Origin: Type-B symbiont of Plautia stali
GTDB lineage: Bacteria; Pseudomonadota; Gammaproteobacteria; Enterobacterales; Enterobacteriaceae
DNA: 64,000 bases
Reading direction: 5' to 3'
Assembly (NCBI GenBank): GCA_001485295.1
Contig: BBOA01000003.1
Span: forward strand, 1-64,000
A program made the translations under genes and the position numbers. This document shows positions 1 to 15,163 of the stretch, in pieces. The notes below the pieces were generated by a model. That model was not told the DNA's origin. It ran no database searches and saw only the letters and a program-made list of their open reading frames with translations. The stretch's first letter is position 1; each line of letters begins with the position of its first letter.

Positions 1-105
1 TTTTTATAATCCCTCTTTAAATTAATTCTTGAATCCTCTTTTTGGAATATAGAATGTAATGGTCATACCAGAGGTACTATTATCCTTGTTAAGGATGAAG
101 AATGA
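1..105 (+). pseudogene. 3' end of an unidentified gene
   Basis: The frame ending in TGA at 103-105 reads LESSFWNIECNGHTRGTIIL and then VKDEE. It carries an upstream TAA at 7-9. Its stop overlaps the ATG of the next gene (ATGA), the usual arrangement of polysaccharide operons, so it was probably the preceding gene of the cluster. I do not recognise the family; only the last part is in the window. Confidence 0.3.
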
Positions 106-900
106 TTTACTACGACATTACAGATATTATTAATCACTCAAAATTTTCTTTTACCAAGGTTAGTGGGATTCAGCGTGTTGTGCTTGAAGGTTTAAAGGGT
201 ATTGATGGCGACTATACAATTTTTTGTGAGTCTCATTACAGGACAGATATATAAAGTTGCAGGTCTGGAAATTCTCGAACTCAACTATTTATCGCCATTC
301 ATTATCCTTTGGATATATTCTGATATATATATTTCTAAATCCAGCGTTAACATAGATAAATTTTTTGACAAAACCCGCACGCTTAGCCGTAAGAAAAAAG
401 CGATAAGCGATACGTAAAAGTTCCATCCGTGAAAAAAGTAGCCATAAAGCCAGTCTGAGATGCCTAAAAAATCGACTTGCACTATATCCAGAGCTTACCG
501 TTACTAAAATTGAGCATTTCCAAGAAAAACAAATATCAAGAGTTGATGGAAAGGAAATGTAAGATTTGAGTAAATATTTACGTTATACGATATGACCCTT
601 ATCGTATCGCCATATGTACCAGATGAACTCCAGCCTATGTTCAAAACACATATACCATTTGTGCTTAATCATGCCGATAAAATCATCGTCAATTCTCAAA
701 GTTGTAAAATTGTCAAAGGGAAAGATAATTTTCAAAATCCGTTTCCGCGTATCTTCGCCTGTCTTTTCGATGCCGAAACTTTATAAACAAATTTATCATC
801 TGTCTGTATATAGTGCCGAGTTTATTAGCCTTTCTATCTTTTTCAGGCGTCTCATACGCAAGTTGACAAATATCGATCTTTCGTAAAACGAAATACAAAA
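102..900 (+). pseudogene. Glycosyltransferase, N-terminal part, ruined
   Basis: The start is clear: MIYYDITDIINHSKFSFTKV followed by SGIQRVVLEGLKGIDGDYTIF, an opening typical of family-4 glycosyltransferases in O-antigen or capsule clusters. From about 240 onward the frame is lost repeatedly, and short stretches of readable protein alternate between frames. It would have transferred a sugar to a growing surface glycan at the inner membrane. The matching C-terminal half of such an enzyme appears at 1735-2491, but an unrelated nucleotidyltransferase lies between. So these are either two genes or one gene split by rearrangement; I cannot decide which. Base composition is much more AT-rich than the his operon, as is usual for laterally exchanged surface-glycan genes. 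Confidence 0.55.
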
Positions 901-1007
901 ATAAAAAACGGCTAAAAGCAAGGCGTGATAAGGCGTAACGGATAAGATTAATGCATTTTCATATTATTTTTTACGTTGAGACTGTAACGTTATTAATAAG
1001 GTTTCAA

Positions 1008-1692
1008 ATGATAAATATAGTAATTCCCATGGCCGGAGCTGGAAGTCGTTTTGCTAAAGTAAGATATATTGATCTAAAGCCTCTGATAAAAGTTCATAGT
1101 GTCACTATGATCAAACTAGTAATCAATAACTTGAAACCATCTCAACCACACATATTTATATTCGTTATCCAGCTCTAATTGCCTAGCTAAAATAATGGGA
1201 ACCTAACTTGCGAAATTGTCTATGCGGAAGGTTTAACCGAAGGCGCTGCCTGCACCGTTTTGTTAGTTAAGGCATTAATCTATAATAATGAACCATTAAT
1301 GATTGCTAACAGCGATGAGTATGTTGATTGTCAAATCGACAATTATCTCGCTACTATGAAAACTAATAAATTATCAGGGAATTATCATGACAATGAAGGC
1401 AAGCGATTCTAAATGGTCATCTGTTGGCATTTATAATTTCGCTAAAGTCCTGATTTCGTACGCATCGATGAAGAGATGCTGGAAAATAATGATAGGGTCA
1501 ACAACGAATTTAATTTTATGTTGCTCCAGCTTATAATTACTAATTGCCGCTGGTGCAAAAATTGTTATCTATAATATAGGTTCTGAAGAAAATGGAATGT
1601 ATGGTCTTGGTACCCCTGCCGATCTTGATCTTTTTTTAAGGCTAGATCTTTCTAAGCACGCCACGCAAGGGTTGCAAAATGGAAATAATTAG
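1008..1692 (+). pseudogene. LicC-like sugar/choline nucleotidyltransferase, ruined
   Basis: The start reads MINIVIPMAGAGSRFAKV, the nucleotide-binding signature of the NTP-transferase fold (GxGxR loop), then LKPLIKVHSVTMIKLVINNL. After several frameshifts come GLTEGAACTVLL, EPLMIANSDEYVD and finally IYNIGSEENGMYGLGTPADL, all typical of glycan-cluster nucleotidyltransferases that activate a sugar or small alcohol. The order of the blocks is normal, so the gene was inactivated by small lesions and not by rearrangement. A second copy of the same family lies at 3835-4400. The substrate cannot be read from the sequence. Confidence 0.65.
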
Positions 1693-1734
1693 TCAACGAG
1701 GGTACTAGAAAACAGCGGAAGAAAAAACAGCCTT

Positions 1735-2491
1735 ATGGCTTTCAAACGATCGTTTGAACTAGGCTTTGGCACAGAAACTGATATCACTGATATCAATGAT
1801 TTGACTAATTATGTTCAGGGACCATGTGTTGCCGATATTGAAGTGGTTCATCTGTCATATAAATTTCCTGAAGGCGCAGCTAAAACCTCACAAGGCGATG
1901 ATTATGAGTTTCCGCTACGCGTAAGAAAATTGAAAAACGAAAAATATGCTTTTTGCGTAGGATCAATTGAATCTAGGAAAAACCATATTAATTTAATTCT
2001 GACCTAGATTAAATTCTTTAATATTCACGAATAAGCTAATCAAAAACTGATTATTGTTAGGAAATGGTTATGGGATACAGATAATTTCGCACAGCAGTTT
2101 CATCATTCCGGCAATGTTTTTGGTAGCGTCATTGTTATGCAGAATGCTTCAGATGCTGAAATTGGCGAGATTTATAGTAACTGTCGATACAGTTTATCCG
2201 TTACGTTATAAAGCATGGTGCTTACCGCTTGTCGAGTCATTAACTTTAGGAAAGCTTTGCTTACATTTTGATACGTCTTTTTTAAAAGAGGCGGGATATG
2301 GTTTGACGTTTGCAGTAAATTATCCAGACTATAAAAAAATTAATCTTGAATTAAACAGATTAATGAGCGATGACGAATATTATTACAGACAAGTTAATCA
2401 TATTGAAGCTAATAAGATAAGCTTCTTAGCTAGAAGTATTTCTCAACAGATATTAATAAAGTATTTATTCATGAAGAGGAAATTCAGTAAG
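1735..2491 (+). pseudogene. Glycosyltransferase family 4, C-terminal part, ruined
   Basis: The frame starting at 1735 contains KYAFCVGSIESRKNHINLIL, the start of the second Rossmann domain of GT4 enzymes. Beyond a stop near 2005 other frames give KLIIV, GNVFGSVIVMQNASDAEIGEIYSNC and a GWGLP-like sugar-nucleotide-binding region (now CLPLVESLTLGKLC, near 2220-2260). The C-terminal tail runs to about 2491. The gene has at least one nonsense codon and several frameshifts. It may be the second half of the gene starting at 102, or a separate transferase. Confidence 0.55.
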
Positions 2492-2639
2492 TGAAACTGA
2501 AAAACTATTTGGTTTAGGAAAACGCGCCAGAAGGGGGTTACTTGCCTGAATTAGCCCTACTGATACCAGACTTTCATCAGACCATTACAGCAAATATTCA
2601 GAACTAGTGTTTACTGAGGCGCCGGTCTCCAGTTATAAT

Positions 2640-3271
2640 AACTGGTCTTTTGTAATTGATGAGCTATTCAAAGGGATTATAATGATAAGTTAGTTATTTC
2701 CCATGATATCCCGTCTGTTCAGGAAATGACATTGGATAATTTCCTTTCTTTGGCTGATAGCAAAGATTTTTTCCTTGCGCTAAATATAAAATCAGACGGT
2801 CTGGTCACGCACCTTGCCGACTACCTTGCTAAGTTTGATACAAAAGAATCTTTTGTCTTTTATACGTCTGTTCCCGACCAGCTTACTTTTTATCGCAATC
2901 GTCGTATCCAATTGTCGTATCCAATTTTTTCGTGTGCAAGCGAGTATGAACCAGTAATTTTGCTTTATGAAGCATGTCACGGCGTTTGGCTCGATGCTTT
3001 TGAGTCAACATGGTACGACGTGGCATATATAAAAAATATACTCGAGTTAGGTAAGAAAGTCTATATAGTCTCCTCGGAACTGCACAAGCGTGAAGATTAC
3101 TTGACTCTCTGGGCTATGCTTAAGAATTCCGGTTTAACTCAATCAAAAAAACTTATTCTTTTTACTGATATTTCTGAGAAAGCACAGCAATATTTTGAGG
3201 GGGAAAATGATAAAAGCTATTATTTTCTATATAGAAGGTGTGCTGATAGAATCAGAAGACTAGTACTATGA
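2640..3271 (+). pseudogene. Phosphodiesterase-like glycan-cluster gene, ruined
   Basis: From 2695 the sequence reads VISHDIPSVQEMTLDNFLSL, then LALNIKSDGLVTHLADYLAK, SFVFYTSVPDQLTFYRNR, CHGVWLDAFESTWYDVAYIK and KVYIVSSELHKRE. The HD...DNF opening, the N-I-K central motif and the final SSELH block resemble glycerophosphodiester-phosphodiesterase (TIM-barrel) domains found in capsule clusters beside nucleotidyltransferases and HAD phosphatases. I assign the family from memory and with caution. A 13-bp perfect tandem duplication at 2901-2926 disturbs the frame, and 5' stops remove the start. The tail overlaps the start of the next gene. Confidence 0.4.
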
Positions 3272-3838
3272 GGATTTAAAAAATCCCTCAACATGTTTGG
3301 ATACAATATTAGTCGTTTCGATTATCTGATAAAATTCGATATTTTACCTATTAAGGTAAAGCTTAACATACTATCTACTGAGTACAATTTACCCTATGAG
3401 CTATATTCATTTATTAATGAAATGAAGCAGTGTTATACACCGGAAATTATACATACTAAATGTAAACCTCTCTTTATTCATGAATTTGTTCTGTCAAAGT
3501 TGAAGATGGAAGGTTAAAAGCTGGCAGTAGCTTCTAATTCAATCAAAAACACTATTACGATAATGATGAAAAAATCTGCTCTGACTCCTTATCTTGAACT
3601 GATTATTTCAAATGAAGATGTAAAAAAGGGAAGCTCGACCCAGAAATTTATATCAAAATCATCACCCTGTTAGGGCTAAAGCCGGAAGAGTGTGTGGTTG
3701 TTAAGGATAATGAAAACGTAATTCGCAGCAGGAGTACATGTGCTAGCGGTAAGCGAGGTTCATGACGTTATGGTTCATGACGTTATTTATCGTAATATTA
3801 AAACATTTATTCAGTCTGTAGAGGAAGCTAAAGAATGA
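3207..3838 (+). pseudogene. HAD-superfamily phosphatase (PgmB/GPH type), ruined
   Basis: ATG at 3207 begins MIKAIIFYIEGVLIESED followed by TAG. In a working HAD enzyme this is IFDxDGVLxDSE, so both nucleophile/acid aspartates are changed (D to Y and D to E). Then follow NMFGYNISRFD, a cap-domain region, LAVASNSIKNT (motif II, SNS) and, in another frame, the EDVKKG...PEECVVVKDNE block (motif III/IV). A 15-bp perfect tandem duplication lies at 3757-3786 and adds five codons in frame. The stop (TGA 3836-3838) overlaps the start of the next gene. The likely former role was a sugar-phosphate phosphatase of the glycan cluster. Confidence 0.6.
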
Positions 3839-4400
3839 ATATTTTGGTACTTGCTGCAGGTAAGATTTATATCGATAGTGAAGATAAAAACTATCTTTTT
3901 GTCTCTCAGAGTTTTTAGGTAATCTCTTAATTATGCTTATTGCAGAGCAGATAAGCTTCAATGAAGGGAGTATAATATTCCTATTTCAGGATAGGCATAT
4001 AAAAATACCTTCTGGGTAACATTATTCGTCTGTTATCAAATAGAAACTTTAGTTCTATTTCTGAAAATACCGCAGGTGCTGCTTGCACAGCTTTGCTTGG
4101 CGTTGTGAGACTCAAGCAGGACGAGCCGTTACTTATTGTCAGTGAGAACCAGTATGTCGATGTAGAATATGCTGTCTTTACTAAACATATGGAAAAGTCT
4201 GGTCATTATACCGGCACAATAATTTTTAATTCAGTCCATCCGTGTTACTCCTATAGTTTTTCTGGAAAATGAATTGGTTGTAGAAGCTACAGAAAAAATC
4301 CTGTTAGCTGTAATGCTACCGCAGGAGTTTATTGGTTCAGGAAACATCTTTTTTCACTGACGCGGTTAAGTAAATTATAAGAAAGGATACTCGCATTGAC
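3835..4400 (+). pseudogene. Second LicC-like nucleotidyltransferase, ruined
   Basis: It starts ATG AAT ATT TTG GTA CTT GCT (MNILVLAAGK), an NTP-transferase opening, but the GxGxR loop is lost. Recognisable blocks follow: ENTAGAACTALLGVVRLKQD, EPLLIVSENQYVDVEY and HPCVTPIVF-like sequence. These parallel the first copy at 1008-1692 block by block (TEGAACTVLL, EPLMIANSDEYVD), so this is a paralogue of the same family. Numerous frameshifts and stops leave no continuous frame longer than about 50 codons. Confidence 0.55.
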
Positions 4401-4530
4401 GATATGTTCTATATCTGCCCTTCGTTTAACGAACTTATATTAACGGATAAAAATTCTACACATAGAATTGATACCTCTCAATATCATCCCCTGAAATCTG
4501 CTTCGCAATTTGAAACCCGGAAAGTTATTT

Positions 4531-4860
4531 ATGAAAAGTTATAAAATCTCTGATATGAAAGGCGGCTGGATCGTTGGCGGTTCTAATCCGACAGTCTACA
4601 AAACCGAAGATTGTGAAGTTGCAGTTAAGCATTATAAAGCGGGTGATTCTGAAGGAGCGCATTTTTATAAGATTGCCATAGAAGTAACATGCATCGTTTC
4701 TGGGGAGGTTATTATGTGTCGCTGGAGAAGTTATTGTGCTTTCACCTAGAGATATCACTTCATTTAAAGCTTTGATCGACGCGGTGACTACCTTCGTTAA
4801 GTTACTAAGTACATTAAACGATAAGTATAAAAAAATGCAAAGAATGCTCATTCTAGTCAT
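4531..4860 (+). pseudogene. Cupin-fold small protein, frameshifted
   Basis: It starts MKSYKISDMKGGWIVGGSNP and continues TVYKTEDCEVAVKHYKAGDS then EGAHFYKIAIEVTCIVSGEV. The H-Y-x-A-G-D-S-E-x-x-H-x-H/Y pattern followed by E-x-T is the first metal-binding cupin motif, with one of the histidines now Tyr. A frameshift near 4715 separates the second half (VLSPRDITSFKALIDAVTTF). Such small cupins accompany HAD/nucleotidyltransferase genes in O-antigen clusters; the function is unknown. Confidence 0.5.
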
Positions 4861-5019
4861 ACTAATCTAAATTTGAGCTTTTCAAGGAATCTCAATCTGA
4901 AGTTAAGGTTGACTGCATATGTATTGGCTCTAGAATGTCTGAATTTCAATAATGGAATCAAATAATGCAAGGTAGTTCTGCTAAAGTTGCCTTAAAAGAT
5001 ATCAATTCGGCGATTCAGC

Positions 5020-5460
5020 AATAAAACGTTACTCACTGGTGGGAATACTTGGCTGGCAAGATGTCAAACAACGTTATCGCTGTTCAGCCTTAGGTCCCTT
5101 CTGGCTAACCATAAGTATAGGCGTAATGATAGGCACTATAGGTATTGTCTTCGGTTCTATTTTTTAAAACTTCTTTAGAAGATTTTTTACCTTTTCTGGC
5201 TTCTGGAATGGTTTTATGGTTGCTGTTTACAACAGTGAGCAATGAAGGTTTTGTAGGCATTTATAAATGCAGAGCGTATTATTAGGCAACTCCCTATCCC
5301 GCTTTTTGTTCACATCGTGAGGATTATCTGGAGAAATATAATTATATTGGTCCAGAATATGATTATTCTTCCTCTGATTTTTCTTGCTGTAGGCAAGTCT
5401 GTTTTATAACAATTTTATTAGCTATTCAGAAATTCTTAGTTGTAACATTAAACCTCTTTT
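5020..5460 (+). pseudogene. ABC-2 polysaccharide export permease (Wzm/KpsM type), ruined
   Basis: The start region reads LVGILGWQDVKQRYRCSALG then PFWLTISIGVMIGTIGIVFG, the conserved N-terminal W-x-D-x-x-x-R-Y-R-x-S-x-L-G-P-F-W motif of ABC-2 exporters of O-antigen or capsule. Later hydrophobic stretches appear in shifted frames. With the ATP-binding gene that follows it would have moved a lipid-linked glycan across the inner membrane. Multiple frameshifts make it non-functional. Confidence 0.6.
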
Positions 5461-5499
5461 AGATTGCATTAATGCTTGGGATCCTTTGCGAAGGATACA

Positions 5500-6027
5500 G
5501 AGATTCGCCGTAAATCGTTAGAAGCATTATCAATGTTATTTTCTGTTTTACACCAATTATGTGGAAGTCAGCTCGCTTATCGATATCTCATTGGGCATTG
5601 ATGTCGAATCAGCGGGAAGAAAAAATATCTTTTTACGTGGCGGGTTTCTTGGACGAACCCGCGTTCAAATCAGCGAAAAGCTTGATGAGATCATCGATTT
5701 TTCAGAGTTGGGCGACTTCGTTGATATGTCTATACGAACCTATTCATCCGTGGATGCATTTGCAACTAGCTTTTGCTGTCTCCACCATTGTTCGTCCAGA
5801 AATCCTATTGATGGACGAATGGCTTTCTGTCAGCGATGAAGCATTCGAAAAGAAAGCGGAAGCCCGCCTTTCAGAAATGGTTTAGGCAACGGATATTTTA
5901 TTATACTGCATCTCACTCCAAAAACATGCTTATGAAGTCATATAATTCCCCTATTTGGTTCGAGCATGACAAGATTAAAATAGATAGCGATGTCGAGGAA
6001 ATTTGTTCTCAGTATTTTAGTAAGTAA
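5500..6027 (+). pseudogene. ABC exporter ATP-binding protein (Wzt/KpsT type), ruined
   Basis: Readable pieces are VSSLIDISLGIDVESAGRKN, IFLRGGFLGRTRVQISEKLD, EIIDFSELGDFVDM, IRTYSS (the signature region, normally YSSGM) and, in another frame, STIVRPEILLMDEWLSVSDE (Walker B). The Walker A region that should precede these is absent, so the 5' part has been deleted. The tail ends WFEHDKIKIDSDVEEICSQY. It is the partner of the permease at 5020-5460. Confidence 0.65.
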
Positions 6028-6276
6028 GATCTTGGATTTTTAGTACCATTAGAAAAAATGAGCTTGCCCTCCAATACCTCCGCCACGCGCGCCAAATCCG
6101 CCGGCCTGTCGTGTCGGCTGGAAGCACACCGCCAGCTGACGCCGTAGCCTTTGACGTTACACACCAGCGCCGTGCCGCGCATCGCCGCCACGGCTTTGCC
6201 TCATGTGCTATCCAGCCGATAGATAGCGCACCTGATGCTGCTCCAGCAGGGCTATCAGCTTGTCATGAGTGGCCAT
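6027..6276 (-). pseudogene. YbaK/aminoacyl-tRNA deacylase-like protein, ruined
   Basis: It reads from ATG at 6274-6276 as MATHDKLIALLEQHQVRYLS followed by a TAG. The downstream part gives AAMRGTALVCNVKGYGVSWR and LARVAEVLEGKL, matching the YbaK/prolyl-tRNA-synthetase-associated domain that removes mischarged amino acids from tRNA. The C-terminal half is missing; the frame runs into the end of the polysaccharide cluster. It lies between the glycan cluster and hisIE, where E. coli has wzz/ugd/gnd. The family assignment rests on motif memory. Confidence 0.5.
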
Positions 6277-6323
6277 AGCCGGGGGTCTCTTTGCCTGCCG
6301 ATTTTGAGCAACTTGTTGCACAG

Positions 6324-6928
6324 TTATTTATGCCGTGCGTGCAGATTATTGATAATAGCGCTGAGATCGAGATCCTGATCCTGCAGCAGCACCAGCAGGT
6401 GATAGAGCAGATCAGACGCCTCGTTGGTTAGCTCGTGGCGGTTGTTAACCGTCGCCGCCAGCGCGGTCTCGACCCCTTCTTCGCCTACTTTCTGCGCGAT
6501 GCGCTTGGTGCCGCTGGCATAGAGCTGCGCAGTGTAGGAACTGGTCGGGTCAGCGCTTTTGCGCAACGCCAGCAGTTGCTCAAGCTGATGTAGAAACACC
6601 CAGTCGGGCGCTGCGGGCGAGAAACAGCTTGAGGTGCCGTGATGGCAGGTTGGACCAATAGGATTGGTCAGCACCAGCAGCGTGTCGTTATCGCAGTCGG
6701 GCGTGATGCTGACAACGCGCAGAAAGTTGCCAGAGGTCTCGCCTTTGGTCCAGAGACGCTTCTTAGTGCGCGAGAAAAAGGTGACGTTACCTTTGCTCTG
6801 GGTTTTCGCCAGCGCCGCCTGATCCATATAGCCGTGCATCAGCACTTCACCGGAGACGCTGTGCTGCACAATAACCGGCATCATGCCCTCGGTTTTGACC
6901 CAGTCGAGCTGGGCCAGTTGCTCTTCAG

Positions 6929-6935
<7 letters not shown>
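6324..6935 (-). CDS. hisIE: Phosphoribosyl-AMP cyclohydrolase / phosphoribosyl-ATP pyrophosphatase
   Basis: This bifunctional cytoplasmic enzyme carries out steps 2 and 3 of histidine synthesis: hydrolysis of PR-ATP to PR-AMP and opening of the PR-AMP ring. The 203-residue length is normal. The HisI half (about 1-115) carries the DCDNDT metal site and the CHHGTSSCF cysteine/histidine zinc motif. The HisE half carries [10 protein letters not shown], the MazG-like helix acids. It is the last gene of the operon; its start overlaps the end of hisF by a few bases, which implies translational coupling. All key motifs are present and the frame is clean, so it is probably functional. Confidence 0.97.
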
Positions 6936-12458
<5,523 letters not shown>

Positions 12459-12461
12459 GGT

Positions 12462-13361
12462 TTACTCCATTATCTTTTCAATTGGCAGCACCAGAATCGA
12501 GCTGACGCCCAGCGCTTTCAGTTTTTCCATGGTTTCCCAGAACAGGGTTTCGCTGCTTACCATGTGCATCGCCACGCGGCTTTGATCGCCCGCTAGCGGC
12601 AGCACGGTCGGACGCTCGGCGCCTGGCAGCAGTAGGATCACTTCTTCCAGACGCTCGCTCGGCGCGTGCATCATGATGTATTTCGATTCGCGCGCCTTGA
12701 TCACGCCCTGAATACGGGTCATCAGCTTGTCAATCAGCTCCTGTTTCTCCGCCGCCATCTCGCCGTCGCGCTGGATCAGCACCGCTTTTGAACGGTAGAT
12801 CACTTCTACTTCGCGCAGGCCGTTGGCTTCCAGCGTGGCGCCGGTGGAGACTAGGTCGCAAATCGCGTCGGCCAGACCGGCACGCGGCGCCACTTCCACC
12901 GAGCCGTTCAGCATGCAGGGTTTGAAGTTAAGGCCTTTTTTGTCGAGGTACTGTTTCAGCAAGTGAGGATAGGAGGTAGCGATGCGGGCGTTATTCAGGC
13001 ACTGCGGGCCGCTGTACTCTTCATCCACAGGCATCGCCAGCGACAGGCGGCAGCTGCCGAAGTCCAAGCGACGCAGTGTGGAGTAGCGCGGATCTTCGCC
13101 TTGGGCGCGGCGCGTCAGCAGCTCCTCTTCCAGCACGTTCTCGCCGATGATGCCGAGATCGACCACACCATCCATCACTAGGCCGGGAATATCGTCATCG
13201 CGCACGCGCAGAATATCGATCGGCATGTTCTCCGCGAAGACAATCAGGCGCTGTTGCTGCAGGTTGATTTTAATGCCGCAGCGCGCCAGCAGCTCGCGAG
13301 AGTCATCGCTTAAACGGCCAGATTTCTGCATAGCTATGCGAATTCGCTTGTTGTTTAACAT
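12462..13361 (-). CDS. hisG: ATP phosphoribosyltransferase
   Basis: HisG commits ATP and PRPP to histidine synthesis and is feedback-inhibited by histidine. At 299 residues it is the long, hexameric form with a C-terminal ACT-like regulatory domain ([16 protein letters not shown]). The catalytic part starts [20 protein letters not shown] and contains [18 protein letters not shown]-type segment [15 protein letters not shown] and the PRPP loop [17 protein letters not shown]. It is the first structural gene behind the hisL attenuator and appears fully functional. Confidence 0.97.
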   Translation of the reverse strand: MLNNKRIRIAMQKSGRLSDDSRELLARCGIKINLQQQRLIVFAENMPIDILRVRDDDIPGLVMDGVVDLGIIGENVLEEELLTRRAQGEDPRYSTLRRLDFGSCRLSLAMPVDEEYSGPQCLNNARIATSYPHLLKQYLDKKGLNFKPCMLNGSVEVAPRAGLADAICDLVSTGATLEANGLREVEVIYRSKAVLIQRDGEMAAEKQELIDKLMTRIQGVIKARESKYIMMHAPSERLEEVILLLPGAERPTVLPLAGDQSRVAMHMVSSETLFWETMEKLKALGVSSILVLPIEKIME

Positions 13362-13414
13362 CGTTCCCGTCCTCTGTTTTCATTCCTGTCTGAAAAAAGT
13401 CGTGCGCAAGCCCA

Positions 13415-13449
13415 TAAAAAACCCCCGGAAGATGATCTTCCGGGGGTTC
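13415..13449 (-). terminator. his operon attenuator (intrinsic terminator)
   Basis: On the minus strand a perfect stem AACCCCCGGAAG / CTTCCGGGGGTT (arms 13437-13448 and 13420-13431, loop of about 5 nt) is followed by a run of U residues (13421-13415). It lies between hisL and hisG at the place of the enterobacterial his attenuator. Stalling of the ribosome on hisL histidine codons should prevent this hairpin. Confidence 0.93.
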
Positions 13450-13508
13450 TTCTTTGCGTTCGCACCACTGGAAGATCTGAATGTCTCCCAGCACACATAG
13501 CCTGAAGA

Positions 13509-13550
13509 CTAGTCAGGGTGATGGTGATGGTTGAACTGAACGAGTGTCAT
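13509..13550 (-). CDS. hisL: his operon leader peptide, 13 residues with four His
   Basis: It reads MTLVQFNHHHHPD and stops at TAG (13509-13511). The E. coli leader is MTRVQFKHHHHHHHPD with seven consecutive histidines, so this version has lost three His codons in frame while keeping the surrounding residues. It lies about 60 bases upstream of the attenuator on the same strand. The leader senses charged tRNA-His; fewer His codons should lower the sensitivity or dynamic range of attenuation (inference). Confidence 0.93.
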   Translation of the reverse strand: MTLVQFNHHHHPD

Positions 13551-13646
13551 AGTAAATTCCGTTGCTGAATGAGTATTCATTTGCATGCTGATTAACCTAG
13601 CGAAGATAACACCGATGCGCAACCCTTTTTTAACCTAGGAGGGAAT

Positions 13647-13893
13647 ATGAAAAGGTCGCCATTATCGGTCTGGGATAGCTAGGCATGCCGCTAGCGCTGA
13701 CGGCGCGCGGCTGGCAGGTTACCGGCAGTAAAACCACGCTGGAGGCGTTGAAGCGGCGCGCCGCTGCGGCATCGATGCGGTACAGCCGGAAATCGAGGGC
13801 GACGCCGAGGATATCGATCTGTTGCTGGAGATCAACGCGCTGGTGGTAGCCTTGCCCGCTATCCGCACGGAGGAAGGCGGCGAGAGCTACAGA
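13647..13893 (+). pseudogene. yeeZ: YeeZ, N-terminal fragment
   Basis: A good Shine-Dalgarno (AGGAGGG) precedes ATG at 13647. The Rossmann opening (VAIIGLG, then LGMPLALTARGWQVTGSKTT) is recognisable after frame changes, with a TAG where Trp is expected in GLGWLGMPL. The sequence continues to ALVVALPAIRTEEGGESY and then ends, so about two thirds of this ~275-residue NAD(P)-binding protein is deleted. In E. coli yeeZ also lies upstream of hisL, divergently oriented. Confidence 0.8.
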
Positions 13894-13964
13894 ATACTTA
13901 TCAACAGGTCTTGTATTTTTCTTGTGTTTTGGGGAAGAATGTTCGGCCTGCAAAAACACAGATA

Positions 13965-14000
13965 TAACCGATGTTTTTAAGAGCCTCGGTTATTTTTTTT
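13965..14000 (+). terminator. Intrinsic terminator
   Basis: A 7-bp perfect stem TAACCGA (13965-13971) / TCGGTTA (13986-13992) is followed by eight T residues (13993-14000). It sits between the yeeZ fragment and plaP remnant and would end rightward transcription. A separate 9-bp inverted repeat GTTCGGCCT (13941-13949) / AGGCCGAAC (14026-14034) flanks it; I see no clear role for that. Confidence 0.75.
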
Positions 14001-14090
14001 GCATGTACTTAACCGATTCGCATGAGGCCGAACGCGTTCGGATAGATACACGTTAAAAAACGTGTAAGCGTAAGAACTGAGGATACAAAG

Positions 14091-14921
14091 ATGGGGATGT
14101 TACTCATTTTAGCCGGCCTGCGCTGGCTCTCGTTTCCGAGACGACTATAGCGCCGTGCCGGCTCTACATCGGCTTTATGGTTGGCTAGTCATCGCTGCTG
14201 GACTACCTGTTCATGCCGATGATCAACATTCTGCTGGCGAAAAACTATTTTGAAGCGCTGGTGCCCGGCATTCCGTCGTGGATTTTCGTGCTGCTGGTGG
14301 TGGCGTTTTGACAATGTCCAATCTGAACGGCATTAAAACCGTGGCGAACTTCAACAGCGTCATCGTGGTGCTGCAGGTTGTGGTAATGATCGGTATTACC
14401 GGCATGGTGATTTACGGCGTGGTGCACGGCGAAGACACGGGTACGTTCACCAGCTCGCACTAGTGCGCTGACGCCCGTGTGGTGACAATGATTGCCGGCG
14501 CGACTATCCTCTGTTTTTCGTTCCTCGGCTTTGACGGTATTAGTTCGCTGTCGGAAGAGACCAAAGACGCAGAACGCACTATAATCTGCGTGCGATTTTC
14601 CCCACCGCGCTGATCGTCGCCTCTTATTGACGTATATCTCGCGCTTTGAGGATCCGGATTCGTCTCAGCTGGAGATTATGCTCTACGTCGCAGGCCATGT
14701 GCTGCAGTTCGACATCCTAATCTTACCGCACACTGCACGACCATATCAACTATCCGGTGCTGCTAGTGCTCGGCGCGCAGACGGTTGGTGCGCTGTGGAT
14801 TAACCTAGAAGAGAGTTCGATGGTGCTGGGCCTGATTTGGGACGCCTTGGGGATTATTTACCTCGCATTCGTCACCCGCAGCTTCCGTAATCCGGTGCCG
14901 CAGTACAGCGAAGAAGTGTAA
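14091..14921 (+). pseudogene. plaP: PlaP/YeeF putrescine importer, ruined
   Basis: Blocks of the APC-family transporter appear in order but in different frames: [37 protein letters not shown], then [47 protein letters not shown] and at the end GALWINLEESSMVLGLIWDA and RSFRNPVPQY. In E. coli plaP lies in this position beyond yeeZ. The N-terminus, several central helices and much of the second half are deleted, and stops such as TAG after FMVG are present. Confidence 0.85.
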
Positions 14922-14985
14922 TATCTCACATAAGTAAGGCTGTCACTACGTGCCGACACGGATGACAAGGACCGAAGAACAAAGT

Positions 14986-15011
14986 GGCTCGCGCCATGGA
15001 AGGCGCGAGCC
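14986..15011. repeat. Perfect 10-bp hairpin
   Basis: GGCTCGCGCC (14986-14995), a 6-nt loop, and GGCGCGAGCC (15002-15011) form a strong hairpin. A further copy of GGCGCGAGCC lies at about 15094-15103, followed by CCACCCTTTTTT. They lie in the ~240-bp gap after plaP. No T run follows the first hairpin, so it may be a REP-like element or a remnant terminator. Confidence 0.55.
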
Positions 15012-15163
15012 GAGCTCGCATGGATGCCGCTGTTGCGTCTTTGCGATCGGGTCTTGTCACCCGTATTTTACATTTGTCAGCCGTATGGGGTTAGGCGCGA
15101 GCCCCACCCTTTTTTATCCCTGATGTTTCGCCTGCCCAAGGCAGCGCTGAGATCGAGACGATT

